Positions 21,950 to 34,176 of a stretch of 64,000 nt of DNA are shown here, in pieces. The position numbers and the translations under genes were made by a program. How positions within the stretch are numbered: position 1 is the stretch's first letter; each line of letters opens with the position of its first letter. The notes beneath the pieces were generated by a model. It saw nothing but the letters and a program-made list of their open reading frames with translations. It had not been told where the DNA came from and made no database searches. Source of the DNA: Phanerochaete sordida (lineage: Eukaryota > Basidiomycota > Agaricomycetes > Polyporales > Phanerochaetaceae); the NCBI GenBank assembly GCA_019973155.2, contig BPQB01000010.1, forward strand, positions 660,743-724,742, given 5' to 3'.

Positions 21950-22676
21950 CTAGAAGCCTCCGCCGTCAATGATGGTGAAGGTAGAATCGAACCACATGGG
22001 GAACACGGGCTGCTGTGAGCAAAGTCAGATAATTCATGCAACCATGGCACTGACATACCATGAATTCAGGGTCAACCCTCGTGACCATGTAACCCAGAAC
22101 GGGCAGCAAGGTCTTGCCGTGGCGCTGCAACTCAATTAGGTAGAGGTTTTCGAGCCCGATGCCGTGGGATCCGAGCACGAACGTGCCGTCATGCTCGCTC
22201 GTAGGCTCGGCCTAAGATCCGGCGTCAGTGGGTACGCTCAAAGACGCGAAATCCATTAGAGAGCTCTCTGACCTTTCCTAAGAACTCATGCACGACCTCG
22301 GCTATGCAGCGCACCAACCTGTGCCGCTGGATAGGCTGCGGCAGGCCTCCTCGAACGCACTGTACGTTCTTCATCTTGCGGAAGGCCTTGTATCCTTGAA
22401 CCTAATGGCCACGGTCAATGAAAGGATTCTCGATGTAGCTGTGAAGCCACGGACCGCAATAAGGCAGTTGGCCTTGCCAAAGTTCGCGGGGAGCAGCTCG
22501 TCGCTGAGCCCCGCCAGTCCCTGGAGCTGCCCGGCAAATGCATCGAGGAGAGGAACTCCCTGAACACCGTTGTAGAAGAATTTCCAGATCGCTTGCTCGT
22601 CCGGTCGCATTGATGCATGACGCGGATGCAGGAACGAAGCGTTCGGCAAAATCTGGAGGGTAGTTTGCTGGGCCAT
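21950..22676 (-). CDS. Orphan basidiomycete protein (187 aa)
   Basis: Unknown function; I recognise it only as a family recurring in agaricomycetes. The four-exon model closes at 187 aa: 22455-22676, 22273-22401, 22059-22211 and 21950-22009. It begins MAQQTTLQILPNASFLHP. Conserved-looking parts are FFYNGVQGVPLLDAFAG, GYKAFRKMKNVQC, GIGLENLYLIELQRHGK and the end MWFDSTFTIIDGGGF. There is no signal peptide or transmembrane segment, so it is probably cytoplasmic or nuclear. Layout and size resemble the WPGYAPW family here (a short N-terminus, then an ...LYL(V/I)EL(Q/R)(H/R)... block near the C-terminus), so the two orphan families may be distantly related; that is an inference. A decayed tandem copy lies just downstream. 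Confidence 0.65.
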
Positions 22677-23427
22677 CGTCTGCCGGGAATTGGAAGCTGA
22701 GAAAAGGTAAGAGTATCGAAGCGAGTGCAGTAGCGGGTGAGCGACGTGTTATGGGCTGTAGCAAATGATTGGTAGCCTTATATCTTGGTCATAGCCTGAC
22801 ATTGTCCAGCAATGGAGTTTGCAACGAGGAAGCCTCGCAAGTGGATCGCGCTTTGTCAAATCCGTATTGGGCGCAGGGATCAGGTCTTATGGACAGACTA
22901 CCCTATCTTCTCTCTGCGATCCGCAGGCCAAGCAATTGTAAATACCGCTGCGCTGCCCATGCCGGGGCGCCGAGAGGGTAAAGCGGCAAACACGAGGCCA
23001 AATCTCTACTAGCTTCCTTTATAAATCCTTCGTGTTGCTGTTAAATCGATGATCGCTGTGACATGGAACTCATGAATATGCTTCGAGGCTTGATACGCTC
23101 ATGACGCGGATGAACAAGACAGCAGAAATATTTGCGCGTGGAAGAGTTGAAACGTATCTGACTTACAAACGAGACGATGTAAAGCATCATATTATACTGC
23201 ACCAACCTTGAGCTTAAAGCCGCTTCCTTCATTGTAACATCAAATGAGGGTAGAAGCTACTAGCCCTTAGCGCACAGGAAGAAAGACTTCTTCAAGCCAG
23301 TTGCGACGTGTGGGAGTAGATCAATCATGGCCAGGAACCTAGCTAGGTCTGTCCGATATATATACTATTAATGTGAAACAGGTAGTGTACTGGACATATA
23401 CTTGGTTACGCACGGCCATCATCCGGA
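22677..23427. other. Intergenic, no gene seen
   Basis: Upstream region of the orphan gene and 3' region of the dehydrogenase-like gene. Only short unsupported ORFs. Confidence 0.3.
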
Positions 23428-24384
23428 TCAATAGAAAAGAGCAGTAAACTTCCCTTCCCAATTGCCCCACTTCTCAAACGCTTCCTCAGCGATGAAGTGT
23501 CCGACATCTTTCCTCGAGATGCTGTAGCCGAGAGAATCCTTGTCGCCAACGACGACCCTGTACGGCCTCTTCCCTTTGTTTTCGACCTCGACCTCGTCCG
23601 CCTTTGCAGGCCCGTCGGTGAGCCAAGCCGGCCGCAGAATCGCGATGCTCTTGAAGGAGCCCTCGGCGGGCATGCCCTCGAGCGTCTTCCACCCCTTCGG
23701 CAGCAGGTCGGCGTGATATGTCTCGTCAGGGAAGGGCCAGCCGGCGCAGTACGCGGCGACGCGCTCCATGCAGAACTTGTCGACGTGCGGCGGCGTGAGC
23801 AGCCATGAGTAGAAGATCTTCATGACGAACGGCAGGCGCCGGTGCGACGCCTTCGTGGAGCCCATCGTCGAGAGCGCGATGATCTTCGGCTGCGCGGGCG
23901 CGGCGCGCTGGTTCGCGGGGATCGTGCGCATCACGTTGAGAAGGGCGACAGAGCAGATGTCCTCGGGAAAGATGTGCGCGCCTGAGATGACGCTGAAATG
24001 GTGCAGAGCGCCGCCTGTGCCAAGTGTGAGCCTATCATGCGTGCCTGGAGGCACTCGCGTGCTTACCGACTGTGAAAAGCACGGCATCCACATGCCCCGA
24101 TTCTGACGCCGCCTGGGCCTCGGCCCAGCCGCGAGCTACATCGTCGATAGACAGAGCGTCGCCTTTCACCAGACGCGCCTTCCCGGCCTTGACGTAGGAT
24201 CGTATCGTCTCATCCTCGTCAAAGACTTCTGGTTTGCGCAGAAGATATGTGACTGTTGCACCTTTGGCTGTATACAGAGCTGAGCTTAATTATATTATTG
24301 CGAGCAGTTCGAAGACTTACCTAGTAGCCTCACAGTGGCGAAGTAGCCGATGTTCTTGGATGCTCCGAGGGCGTAAACGTTCAT
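23428..24384 (-). CDS. NAD(P)-binding atypical short-chain dehydrogenase
   Basis: Rossmann-fold protein of the atypical/NmrA-like SDR type; the substrate cannot be told. The three-exon model closes at 283 aa: 24321-24384, 24067-24267 and 23428-24014. The N-terminus MNVYALGASKNIGYFATVRL has the GxxxNIGxxA version of the dinucleotide-binding loop, close to the GASGxIG pattern of extended SDRs. Then come VTYLLRKPEVF (second beta strand), KARLVKGDALSIDDVARGW (the GD-A/D adenine-ring motif) and VDAVLFTVGGALHHF. Later parts include IIALSTMGSTKASHRRLPF and ILRPAWLTDGP. The usual Tyr-x3-Lys catalytic pair of classical SDRs is not in its normal context, so it may be a sensor, reductase or isomerase. 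It stands alone, with no cluster partners. Confidence 0.8.
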
Positions 24385-25898
24385 AGTGATCTTGGTGAGT
24401 AGGTGTATTGGTAGATGTGCTGTGAATGTCCGAAACGTGCTGTTGCTGACCTTGGTAGAATTCGCAGCCCCTCACCTATATACTTCCATCCCGCGCGTTA
24501 GGTACGTACTCATGCTGACCAAACCCGCCGCCACTTCTGCTTCCGAAGCATTGCCGCGCGCGCTGCAGAGAGGATCTGCTGCGACGATACGGCGGAGGCA
24601 GTGCGCAGTGACTAGCGGTGACTACTCATCAGCAAGTCAAGATTCGTGCCTGGGCGAGCGCAGCCGGCGTGGGCGAACGTGTGCGCCTGCGCCTGCCATG
24701 CCTCCGCCGACATCGCTGCGGCCGACGGTTGCGTACGCATCCCGGCGACCTCGGAGAGAGCAAAGCGGAGCGCGCGCAGTCGTACAGCATACGTGTCGGT
24801 CTCTGCACTCGCCGGTCGAAGATGTCCTGCGGCCAGGCAGTGCTATACTGAGGTGCTGCAGCTGGCCTAGCGCTGCGACTCCGGGGAGACTACGCACCTC
24901 TTTCGCGGAGTGAACATACGTGTCAAACTTCCCTCTGTGACGGGGAGACAACGCCAGTTCCTGGCAGCACAGCATCCCGGCTGTTTGCATGCATCATGCC
25001 TCCAGAGTCTGCGGCTGGTGGAAATATGAGTGAAAGGCTATTAGGCTGTGCGTCCGCGCCTATCGCTGACCCGGGGTCCTGGTTCCGCCCGGCTTTCGGA
25101 GTCCCCGCCACTGCGACGATCCAGCTTGTGGCGAGACGCTGCCACCACAACGTCGACAGACGACATATATTGGTGGTACGAATCTGATTCTGTGAGCTTC
25201 AATATCGCCGAGGAGGATGGTGCTTACCCTCACATTTATCTACAGTATCTTCGTCCGGAGTTCCATGCCCAGTGATGCCTGTTGGACTGCCTGTCCAGCG
25301 AGGGCGTGACCCACATATCAGAGCGACTAAACCCTGACCGCACTCCTCCGCTTCGTGATGCCGAATATTTCGGATTCCAAACGATACGCTAAGGTCACCT
25401 TTTCTCGCGTCGGCGACACCTCCCGAGGACAGTCGTGGGTCCGGTGTCGACTCTACATGGCAATTTGACCGCTGCATCCCTGCTGTGGCCATGCCATCCT
25501 CTGTTAGACTTGTCAACTCATGTCAAACATAGACAGAATGCTTGTGCTGCACTCGACCTCTCGCTTTCGTTATAGCCGTATTCTTGTAAGCATGGCAGCT
25601 TCAATGTTCTACGCCGAGAACACTGACAAGGTTTCGCCTAGTACTTGACCTTGCTACCAAGGGATAGGGGCGCCGCGGGTTGATAGCCCGAGGCCACTCT
25701 GGCGGCTTTCCATACGTCTGGACAGCTCCGTTCCCGCTAGGATAGCTGCACCACATTTGGTGCTAATCGTTGAGCACGTCCCAGCCCTCTGCTGGTCAAT
25801 GGAAATGGACTGCTCGTATAAAGTCCTCTCAACGACGCAGATATGCAGACCAGCACCAGGAACCAACAAGGTAATACATCCAGACCCAGCTTCACCCT
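24385..25898. other. Intergenic with one doubtful ORF
   Basis: About 1.5 kb without a supported gene. A minus-strand ORF at 25199-25516 (105 codons, containing GDLSVSFGIRNIRHHEAEEC) is followed by a donor-like ggtaagc, but I found no partner exon and no recognised family. Nothing else stood out. Confidence 0.25.
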
Positions 25899-26594
25899 AT
25901 GCCTGACCAAGTGAGTTGGTTCTTCCTCCCGCTAAACTGCAGAATGCTCATACTTTGCACAGGCATCTTATCACTTCGTGGCCGACTACAGCGACACCGT
26001 TCAGGAAGGACTTCCTGGCGTCGTCGTCCCTCAGCAAGTCTACAAGCCGCCGGCGGGCCAGCCCGAGTACAAACGTCTCCATCGCATCTCCTTCACGCAC
26101 AACGGCTTGCCTGGGATCCGCCTCGCCGACGCTCTACGCCTGCCCATCCCCAACCTTCACCGCGCACAGTCCAAGCCGATGTTGTCGGAGACCGGTACGC
26201 GCGTCGCCTTGCGCATCATGGTGCGTGGACTTTGTCTCCTTCCACTCTATAATCGCTCATCGCAGACGACAGTGGCCCGGCTATGCGCCCTGGAGCCACC
26301 AGAACGCCATCGACATCTTCGACCACACTTTGCAGGCGAACCCCGCGACGCTTGAGCGCATCGCCCACCGCATCGCCACGCTCTTCCGCGGCTTCTGCGA
26401 GGTGCGTCTTCCGCTGCTCCTGCGCATATCCAGGCCGCTCACGGTGCCCCGCTGAGCAGGAGAAGTCCCGCGAGCGGTCGCGCGAGCCGTCCTGGCAGCT
26501 GCGCCACGACTCCTTCGACAAGCTATATCTCGTCGAGCTGAGGCACGTCTCTAAGGGCAGCTGGCAGCCAGTCATTTGCTGGGACATGGCCTGA
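25899..26594 (+). CDS. Orphan basidiomycete protein, WPGYAPW family, copy 2
   Basis: Paralogue of the gene at 3122-4104. The four-exon model closes at 177 aa: 25899-25910, 25963-26220, 26273-26401 and 26460-26594. The first coding exon is only 12 nt (MPDQ). Conserved blocks are ASYHFVADYSD, GLPGVVVPQQVYKPPAG, GLPGIRLADALRLPIP, WPGYAPWSHQNAIDIFDH, LERIAHRIATLFRGFCE and, at the C-terminus, FDKLYLVELRHVSKGSWQ. Exon 3 is 129 nt in both paralogues and borders match. Here every intron is GT-AG. Function unknown; no membrane segment or signal peptide. A longer 5' part like that of copy 1 could exist upstream, but I saw no matching exon. Confidence 0.7.
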
Positions 26595-27271
26595 GCTTCG
26601 ACGTCTGCAGCGGATAGACCGCATCTTTCCGCCGGTGACTGGCGTCATCAGAGCGGCTTCCAGACTCTCTATTGTCTCCCTAGCCAGTATTTATGGACTG
26701 TAGGATGCATCGACATGAAAGTTGTCAGGTAGATATGATGTATATATCGAAACAAGGGTATGCAAACGATCAGGGATGTCGTGCTAGTACGAAGTCGCGG
26801 TTCCGGAATTCGAAGCAGAGTGTCCTTCGCGACATCCGAGGGCCACTTGGAGCATTAGTTCTTTATTGTTCGTTGCAGTCAAGTTGTCACTTGATCATAG
26901 GTCTCCATGAAGGGTGGCAAGACCCTGGACATTCGCACCGGTTCCTGTGCACAGTTCCTTATGACCATCATGCTAGATGTCACCAGCGGTCTTGCACGAA
27001 TCAGACCGGGTAACGTATCGTACAACTTGACTTAGTCACTCACACCACAGCTCCCAGGATGCTGCGAAGGGCAACGCATTGTTTTGGCACACCCAAAAGT
27101 TACAACGAAGAGAGCGCAGTAGTATAGCATGGACATGGTCTACACGGATACAACATATGATACATCGCGCTAGCAATCCAGAACATTTTGACAACAGTGA
27201 GAGTACAGATTCATACTACAGAAGATCCCAATTCCCATTTTGACGAATTCTAGGCAGGCTGTGAAGTTGAA
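26595..27271. other. Intergenic, no gene seen
   Basis: 3' regions of the orphan gene (plus) and glutamate synthase (minus) converge here. Short ORFs only. Confidence 0.3.
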
Positions 27272-30200
27272 TTAAGCCTGCACGTCGAGGACCTGTGGCG
27301 CCTTCGAGAGCGAGCTCGACGGCGGGAGGAAGTTCCTCTTCTTGATGCCGCCGTCGAAGGGCAGGCGTGTCTGGCCTTCGTTGAGCCACTCGTCGATCTC
27401 GGCGGCGGCGCTGCGGCCCTCGTTGATGCCCCAGACGATGAGCGACTGACCACGGCGGCAGTCGCCGGCGGCAAAGACGCCCTCGACGTTCGTCGAGTAG
27501 CGCTTGGGGCCGGGGGTCTGAATGTTCGTGCGCGCATCCTGCTTGACACCAAGCTGCTTAATGGCGTCGTTCTCGGGGCCCAGGAAGCCGAGGGCGAGGA
27601 AGATGAGCTGTGCCGGGAAGAACTTCTCCGAGCCGGGAACCTCTTCCATCTTCCAGCGTCCGCCGCTGTCCTTCGCCCACTCAACGCGGACGGTGTTGAC
27701 ACCCTTGAGCTTGCCCTCTTCGTCGATGACGAACTCCTTGGTCGAGATACAATACTCGCGAGGGTCTGTGAGAATGTATGAGCATACGCAGACTAAGTCT
27801 AACAGGAATATACTGACCGTTTCCGAAGTGGGCAGCAACCTCGGTGTGACCGTAGTCGGTACGGAAGATCCTAGGCCATTGAGGCCAAGGGTTATCGCGA
27901 CCACGACCAGCTGGCGGCTTCGGCAGGAGCTCGAAGTTGGTGACAGACTTCGCACCGTGGCGCATGGCGGTGCCGATACAGTCATTACCGGTGTCACCAC
28001 CACCGATGACGATGACGTCCTTGCCCTTCGCGCTGATGTAGCTGTTGTCCTGCAGCTCCGAGTCGAGGAGAGACTTGGTGTTCATCTGCAGATACTCCAT
28101 CGCGAAGTGGATGCCGTCTGCCTCGCGGTTCGGGAGCTTGAGGTCGCGAGGCCATGTAGCGCCTGTGGAAACGACAACGACATCGTTCTGCGCGCGAAGC
28201 TCGTTAGCGTCGACGTCCTTGCCGACGTTGGCGTTCGTGACGAATGTCTGTGCATGACAGTCAGACCGAATCCTCAATGATATGCACCAGAAGACTCACA
28301 ATGCCTTCCGCGGCCATGAGATCCACACGACGCTGAACGATGCTCTTGTCAAGCTTCATGCTATAGAATGAAGTCAGCATTCGTGTTCCAGCAACATACT
28401 GCTAGAAATACTCACTTCGGGATACCGTACATGAGCAGACCACCAACACGGTCGTTTCGCTCGTAGACCGTGACAGAGTGGCCGGCCTTGTTGAGCTGAT
28501 CGGCGCATGCCAGGCCGGCGGGACCAGAGCCGATGACGGCTATCCTACGACCAGTGCGGATCTTGGGAGGATTTGGAGCCATCCAGCCCATCTCGAATCC
28601 CTGTAAAATGCTATCAGTGGGTGTGGGGAGGTGTCGAAAAGAGCGGAACGCACCTTGTCGATGATGGCACACTCGATGCTCTTGATGCCGACGGGCTGCT
28701 CGTTGATACCCAGGACACAAGCGCCCTCGCAGGGAGCGGGGCAGACACGACCGGTGAACTCGGGGAAGTTGTTGGTCATCAGGAGGCGGTTGAGCGCGTC
28801 CTGCCACTGGCCCTTGAAGACAAGGTCGTTCCACTTCGGGATGATGTTCGAGATCGGGCAGCCGGTGTCGGACTGACAGAAGGGCACACCGCAGTCCATG
28901 CACCGCGCCGACTGGTACGAGAGCTCAGACTCGGTGAGGCGCGTGGAGATCTCCTTCCAGTCCTTGACACGCTTGCGCGGCGGGCGGTAGGCCTCCGTAA
29001 GGCGCTTGTACTTCATGAAACCGCGCGTCTTGTCGAGCTTCTTCATGCGCTGCTTGGTGGTCGCGTCGTCGACGAGCGAGTCCTCGACGTCTCCAACAGA
29101 TGGCTCGTGCCTCGCCTTCGAAGAAGCCCTGCTGCTGTCCCTCGAAGGCATCAATGAGGATGACGAAGCGTCCTTGCCAGGGGTGAGGAGCACATCCTGG
29201 ATACCCTCCGAGGCGAGGTCGACCTGGCTGGCGGTGCGGGACGGCACCAAGTCGATCGCGCTGAAGCGCATCCTCTCCTCGCGCGCACGCGCAGCCTCCT
29301 CGTCGAGCACACGCTTGTAGTCATGGGGCATGACACGGACGAAGAGCGGAAGCAAGTGGTGGAAGTCGTGCAGAACACGATCCGCGACCTCGGAGCCGGT
29401 GTAGTGCCGGTGGTCCTCGATGAGCTGGCGCAGCTCCGCGATCTCCTTCGGGTCCGTGACCTTGCCGAGTCCGACCATCTCCTGGTTGACCTTCGTGTGG
29501 AAGGTGTGCGCCATGTCGAGGACGTACGCGATACCACCGCTCATACCAGCCGCGAAGTTGCGGCCGGTGCTGCCGAGGACGACGACGCGACCGCCGGTCA
29601 TGTACTCGCAACCGTGGTCACCGGTGCCCTCAACGACGGCGTTCGCGCCCGAGTTACGGACGGCGAACCGCTCAGCGGCGACACCACGGACGAACGCCTC
29701 GCCGGACGTCGCGCCGTAAAGGCAGACGTTACCGATGATGATGTTTTCCTCCGCCTTGAACTTCGACTGCTTCGGCGGGTAGACAATGAGGCGACCGCCG
29801 GAGAGACCCTTGCCGACGTAGTCGTTCGCGTCACCCTCGAGCTCGATGGTGATACCGGGCGCAAGGAACGCGCCGAGCGACTGGCCGGCGGAACCCGTCA
29901 TGCGAATGTGGATAGTGTCCTTCGGGAGACCTTCCTCGCCGTACAGCTTCGAGACGCGGTACGACAGGGACGTGCCGAGCGCGCGGTCGGTGTTCGTGAC
30001 GTCGCACTCGACGTGGACGGGCAAGCCCTTGGTGAGCGCAGGCTCCGCCTCGTCGATGAACTTGTTGTCGAGGCGGATGTAGAGCTTGTGGTCTTGGGCA
30101 CGGACACGGTAAGTTGCAGCACCGGGGCGCATCTGCCAGGCCGGCTTCAGAACGGCCGACAGGTCGAGGTGGGCCGTCTTCGGGGTACGACGCTTCTCGT

Positions 30201-33200
30201 CGACCTTGAGCATGTCCGCACGGCCAACCATCTCGTTGATGGTACGGAAGCCGAGCTTGGCCATGATGGCACGGAGGTCCTCCGCGAGGTAGTAGAAGAA
30301 GTTAATGACTTGCTCGGGCTGGCCAGCGAACTTCGCACGAAGCTGGGGGTCCTGGGTGGCGATACCGACAGGGCAAGTGTTCACTGGGCGAGCATTAGCA
30401 CATTCGTTTGCTGGAGGATTGTACTGAACACTTACGGTGGCACTTCCTCATCATGATACAACCCATGGCGATGAGGGGAGTCGTCGCGAAGCCCCACTCC
30501 TCCGCACCAAGCATACAGGCGATGGCAATATCACGCCCAGTGCGGACCTGACCGTCGGTCTGGACGGTGACACGTCCACGGAGGTCGTTCAGCACGAGCG
30601 TCTGGTGGGTCTCAGCAAGTCCAAGCTCCCAGGGGAGACCAGCGTGCTTGATACCCGTCCAGCGCGAGGCACCGGTGCCGCCGTCGTGACCGGAGATGAG
30701 GATATGGTCCGCCTTGGCCTTAGCGACGCCGCTCGCGACGATGCCGACGCCGACTTCGGAGACGAGCTTGACGGAGACGCGCGAGCGCGGGTTCGCGCAC
30801 TTGAGGTCGTAGATGAGCTGCTTGAGGTCCTCGATCGAGTAGATGTCGTGGTGCGGCGGCGGCGAGATGAGGCCGACGCCGGCGGTCGAGTGGCGCGTGC
30901 GCGCGATCGACGTCGAGACCTTGTGGCCCGGCAGCTCGCCGCCCTCGCCCGGCTTCGCGCCCTGCGCCATCTTGATCTGCAGCTCGTCCGCGTCCGCGAG
31001 GTAGTTCGACGTCACGCCGAAGCGCCCCGACGCGACCTGCTTGATCGCGGAGCGCATCGTGTCGCCGTTCGGCAGCAGCTGCGACCGCTCTGCATCCTCG
31101 CCACCCTCGCCCGTGTTCGACTTGCCGCCGAGGCGGTTCATCGCGATCGCGAGCGTCGAGTGCGCCTCCATCGAGATGGAGCCGTACGACATCGCGCCCG
31201 TGACGAAGCGGCGGACGATCTCGTTCCAGGGCTCGACCTGCTCGACGGGGATCGCAGTCGCGTTCTCGAAGCGGAAGTCAAGCAGGCCACGGAGGTGGAC
31301 CGCCTTCGCCTGCTCGTTCGCGTTTTTGATGTACGCGTCGAACGCCTGCTGGTTCTTCTCGCGCACCGCGTCCTGCAGGTACGCAACGCCAGACGGATCG
31401 TTGATGTGCGCCTCGCCACCAGAGCGCCAGTGGTATTCGCCGGACTCGGGCATGCCGGGCGGCAGGACGGTCTCGCGGGAAGGCCAGCCACGTTCGTGCA
31501 TCTCGAAGGCGTCCATGGCGAGAAGGTCGAAGGTAGCGCCCTGGACACGGCTCGCAGTGCCAGCGAAGCAGCTGTCGATGACCTCAGCGTGCAGACCGAG
31601 TGCCTCGAAGATCTGGGCACCCTTGTACGAGGGCAGGGTGGAGATACCCATCTTCGACATGACCTTCAGTATGCCGCCGTCGACGGAGAGGCGGTAGTTG
31701 TCGGTCAACTGCTCAACGGTCTCGTTGTTCTTGACCCTGAACAACACATTGAGCGACAGAAGTCTCGAGGTAAGATGGTGCAACTTACAATCCCTCGCGA
31801 ACGATCTTGTGGATGGACTCCATGACGAGCCATGGGCAGATGGCGTCGGCACCGTAACCCAAGAGGACGCAAAGGTGCTGAACCTCGCGCGCCTCGCCGG
31901 TCTCGACCATGAGCGCAACCTTGGCACGCTTCTTCTGTGCGACGAGGTGGTGGTGGACACCACCGCACGCGACAAGGGCGGACAGGGGGAGGCGGTCCGG
32001 GCCGGTCTCGCGGTCGGAGAGGATGATAACCTTGACGCCGTCCTCGATGGCCTGCATGGCCTCGCTCTGCACGCGCTCGAGGCAGAGGCGGTAGCCGGGG
32101 AGGCCCTGCTCCTTGGCGAACGTGATGTCGATGACGCGGCTCGGCCACGTCGAGTACGCGTACTTGAGCTCCTTCATCGCGTTCATCTCCTCCATCGAGA
32201 GGATCGGCGACTTGAGCAGGATGCGGTGGCACTGCTCGGGCTTCATTTCGAGCAGGTTGCCCTCGGGCCCGACGTACGCCTCGAGCGACATCACAATCGA
32301 CTCGCGGATGGGGTCAATCGGCGGGTTCGTGACCTGTGCGAAGAGCTGGCGGAAGTAGTCGTAGATGAGGCGCGGCTGCGTCGACATGCACGCGAGCGGC
32401 GCGTCGTTGCCCATCGAGCCGAGCGCCTCCTTGCCGTCCGTGACCATGGGCAGCATGAGCAGGTTGAGCTGCTCGACCGTGTACCCGAACGCAAGCAGCT
32501 TCGGGTCGGTGCTGAGGGAGAACTCGTCGATGACGGACGAGACCGACTGCGTGCGCATGACACGCTTGACGATGGTAGGGACCTCGAGGATGTGGGTCTC
32601 GATCCATGACGCGAAGTTCTGCTTGCGCGCAGTGTTCCGCTTGAGCTCTTTGTCGTCGACGATGCGCCCCTCTTCCGTGTCGACCAGCAACATGCGGCCG
32701 GGCTTGAGGCGGCCCTTCGCGACAACCTTCTCGGGAGGGATGTAGACGGCGCCGACCTCGGATGCGCAGACCATGATGTCCTCGTTGGTGACGACATAAC
32801 GGCATGGGCGGAGGCCGTTGCGATCCAGGTTGGCGCCGCAGAAGCGACCATCACTGAACGCGAAGAGCGCGGGGCCGTCCCACGGCTCCTGGAGGCAGGC
32901 AGCCCACTTGTAGAACGCCTTCTTCTCAGGCTCCATGTACTCGTTGCTCTGCCATGCCTCCGGAATGAGCATCATGACTGCTTCAGGGAGCGTGAGAACG
33001 CCATTGACGACGAGCAGCTCGAGGACGTTGTCGAAGGCAGCGGAATCGGAACCGCCGGACTCGATGATAGGGTATAGGAGATCCAGCTGGTCGCCGAAGT
33101 GAGAAGATGACAAGACGCCTTCGCGGGCGCGCATCCAGTTCTTGTTTCCCCTGACAGTGTTGATCTCACCTATCACGAACTGATTAGATCACACTCGCGG

Positions 33201-34176
33201 TTCGGACAGCATGTGAACCGTACCGTTATGGGCGGCCCAACGCATTGGCTGCGCACGATCCCAGCTTGGGAAAGTGTTCGTAGAGAATCGGGAGTGTACA
33301 AGCGCAAAGTGCGCACGATATAACACATGGTTGAGGTCGTGGTAGTAGTTGTACACTTGGGGAGGGGAAAGTTGGCCCTTGTACACGATATTCTTGGAAG
33401 AAAGAGAGCAGACGTAGAATCCCTTGGCAAGCGTACTTTAAGGTTCAACGTGTTTAGCCTCCCGCTTACATCTGAGGAGGAGGAATACCAACATGGTGTG
33501 AGTAGCGTGCTTGCGGAGAACGTACAGCTGACGTTCAAAGTACTTGGCGTCGAACGCGCCGCCGCGAGGGACGTGGCCTTCGCCGTAGGAAGAGCGGAGG
33601 ACAACGAAGGGCTGGAGAATGGCGGGTTCTTTGCTCGCGGCGGCCGGTCCGAGGATGGTGCCGTCCGTGGGGACCTCTCTCCAGCCGAGCACGCGCAGGC
33701 CGAGCTCGTTCGCGTTCTTGGCGAAGACGGCCTGCTGCCGCTGCATGCCGACGGGGTCGTTCTTCTTGAAGAAGACGTTCCCGACGGCGTACTGGCCGGG
33801 CTCGGGGAGCTCGCATCCGATGTCGCGCTCAGCTTCACGCTTGAAGAAGAGGTGCGGGAGGCCGGTCATGACACCGGCGCCGTCGCCGTCGCGGCTGTCA
33901 GCTCCAGTGGCACCGCGGTGGGTCATCGCGCACAGGAGCTGGCGCGCGTCGGAGACGATCTTGTGGGACGGCTCGCCCTTAATGTGACAGATGAAGCCTA
34001 CACCACAAGCATCCTTCTCGTACTCGTTCTGGTACATGCCCTGACTGGCGGGCAGGGAGCCGGCCCACGACTCGGGGTCGCGCAGGACTGCCTCGAAGCC
34101 GTTCGAAGCATAGTTTTCGAATTCAGAGTCAACGTTCTGTAAGACAGGAGATGTGGAAGCGCAATCAGCGGCCATA
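27272..34176 (-). CDS. GLT1: Glutamate synthase (NADH-type GOGAT)
   Basis: Makes two glutamates from glutamine and 2-oxoglutarate using reduced pyridine nucleotide; with glutamine synthetase it forms the high-affinity ammonium-assimilation route. The fused single-chain form of fungi, about 2,100 residues in several exons. Residues 1-56 look like a propeptide, followed by the class II amidotransferase start with nucleophile Cys57 in [13 protein letters not shown]. Next: WAAHNG spliced to [17 protein letters not shown] (33.18-33.24 kb), the central and FMN domain ([13 protein letters not shown]), and the 3Fe-4S motif C-x5-C-x4-C ([12 protein letters not shown]), which an intron splits near 30.4 kb. 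GXGXG glutamate-synthase repeats span 29.4-29.8 kb. The beta-subunit-like part has cysteine clusters CMDCGVPFC and [12 protein letters not shown] motif [13 protein letters not shown] and NAD motif [13 protein letters not shown], and ends LDVQA. Start chosen at MAADCAS (34176). No lesion seen. Confidence 0.96.

Noticed and set aside
25199..25516. 105-codon minus-strand ORF with a donor-like end
   Set aside because: No recognised family, no partner exon and no promoter signal, so I left it as a note in the intergenic entry.
29323..31825. Large plus-strand open frames of 377 and 462 codons inside the glutamate synthase gene
   Set aside because: They are antisense shadows of strongly biased GLT1 codons (Arg/Val/Asp/Glu-rich) with no independent motifs.
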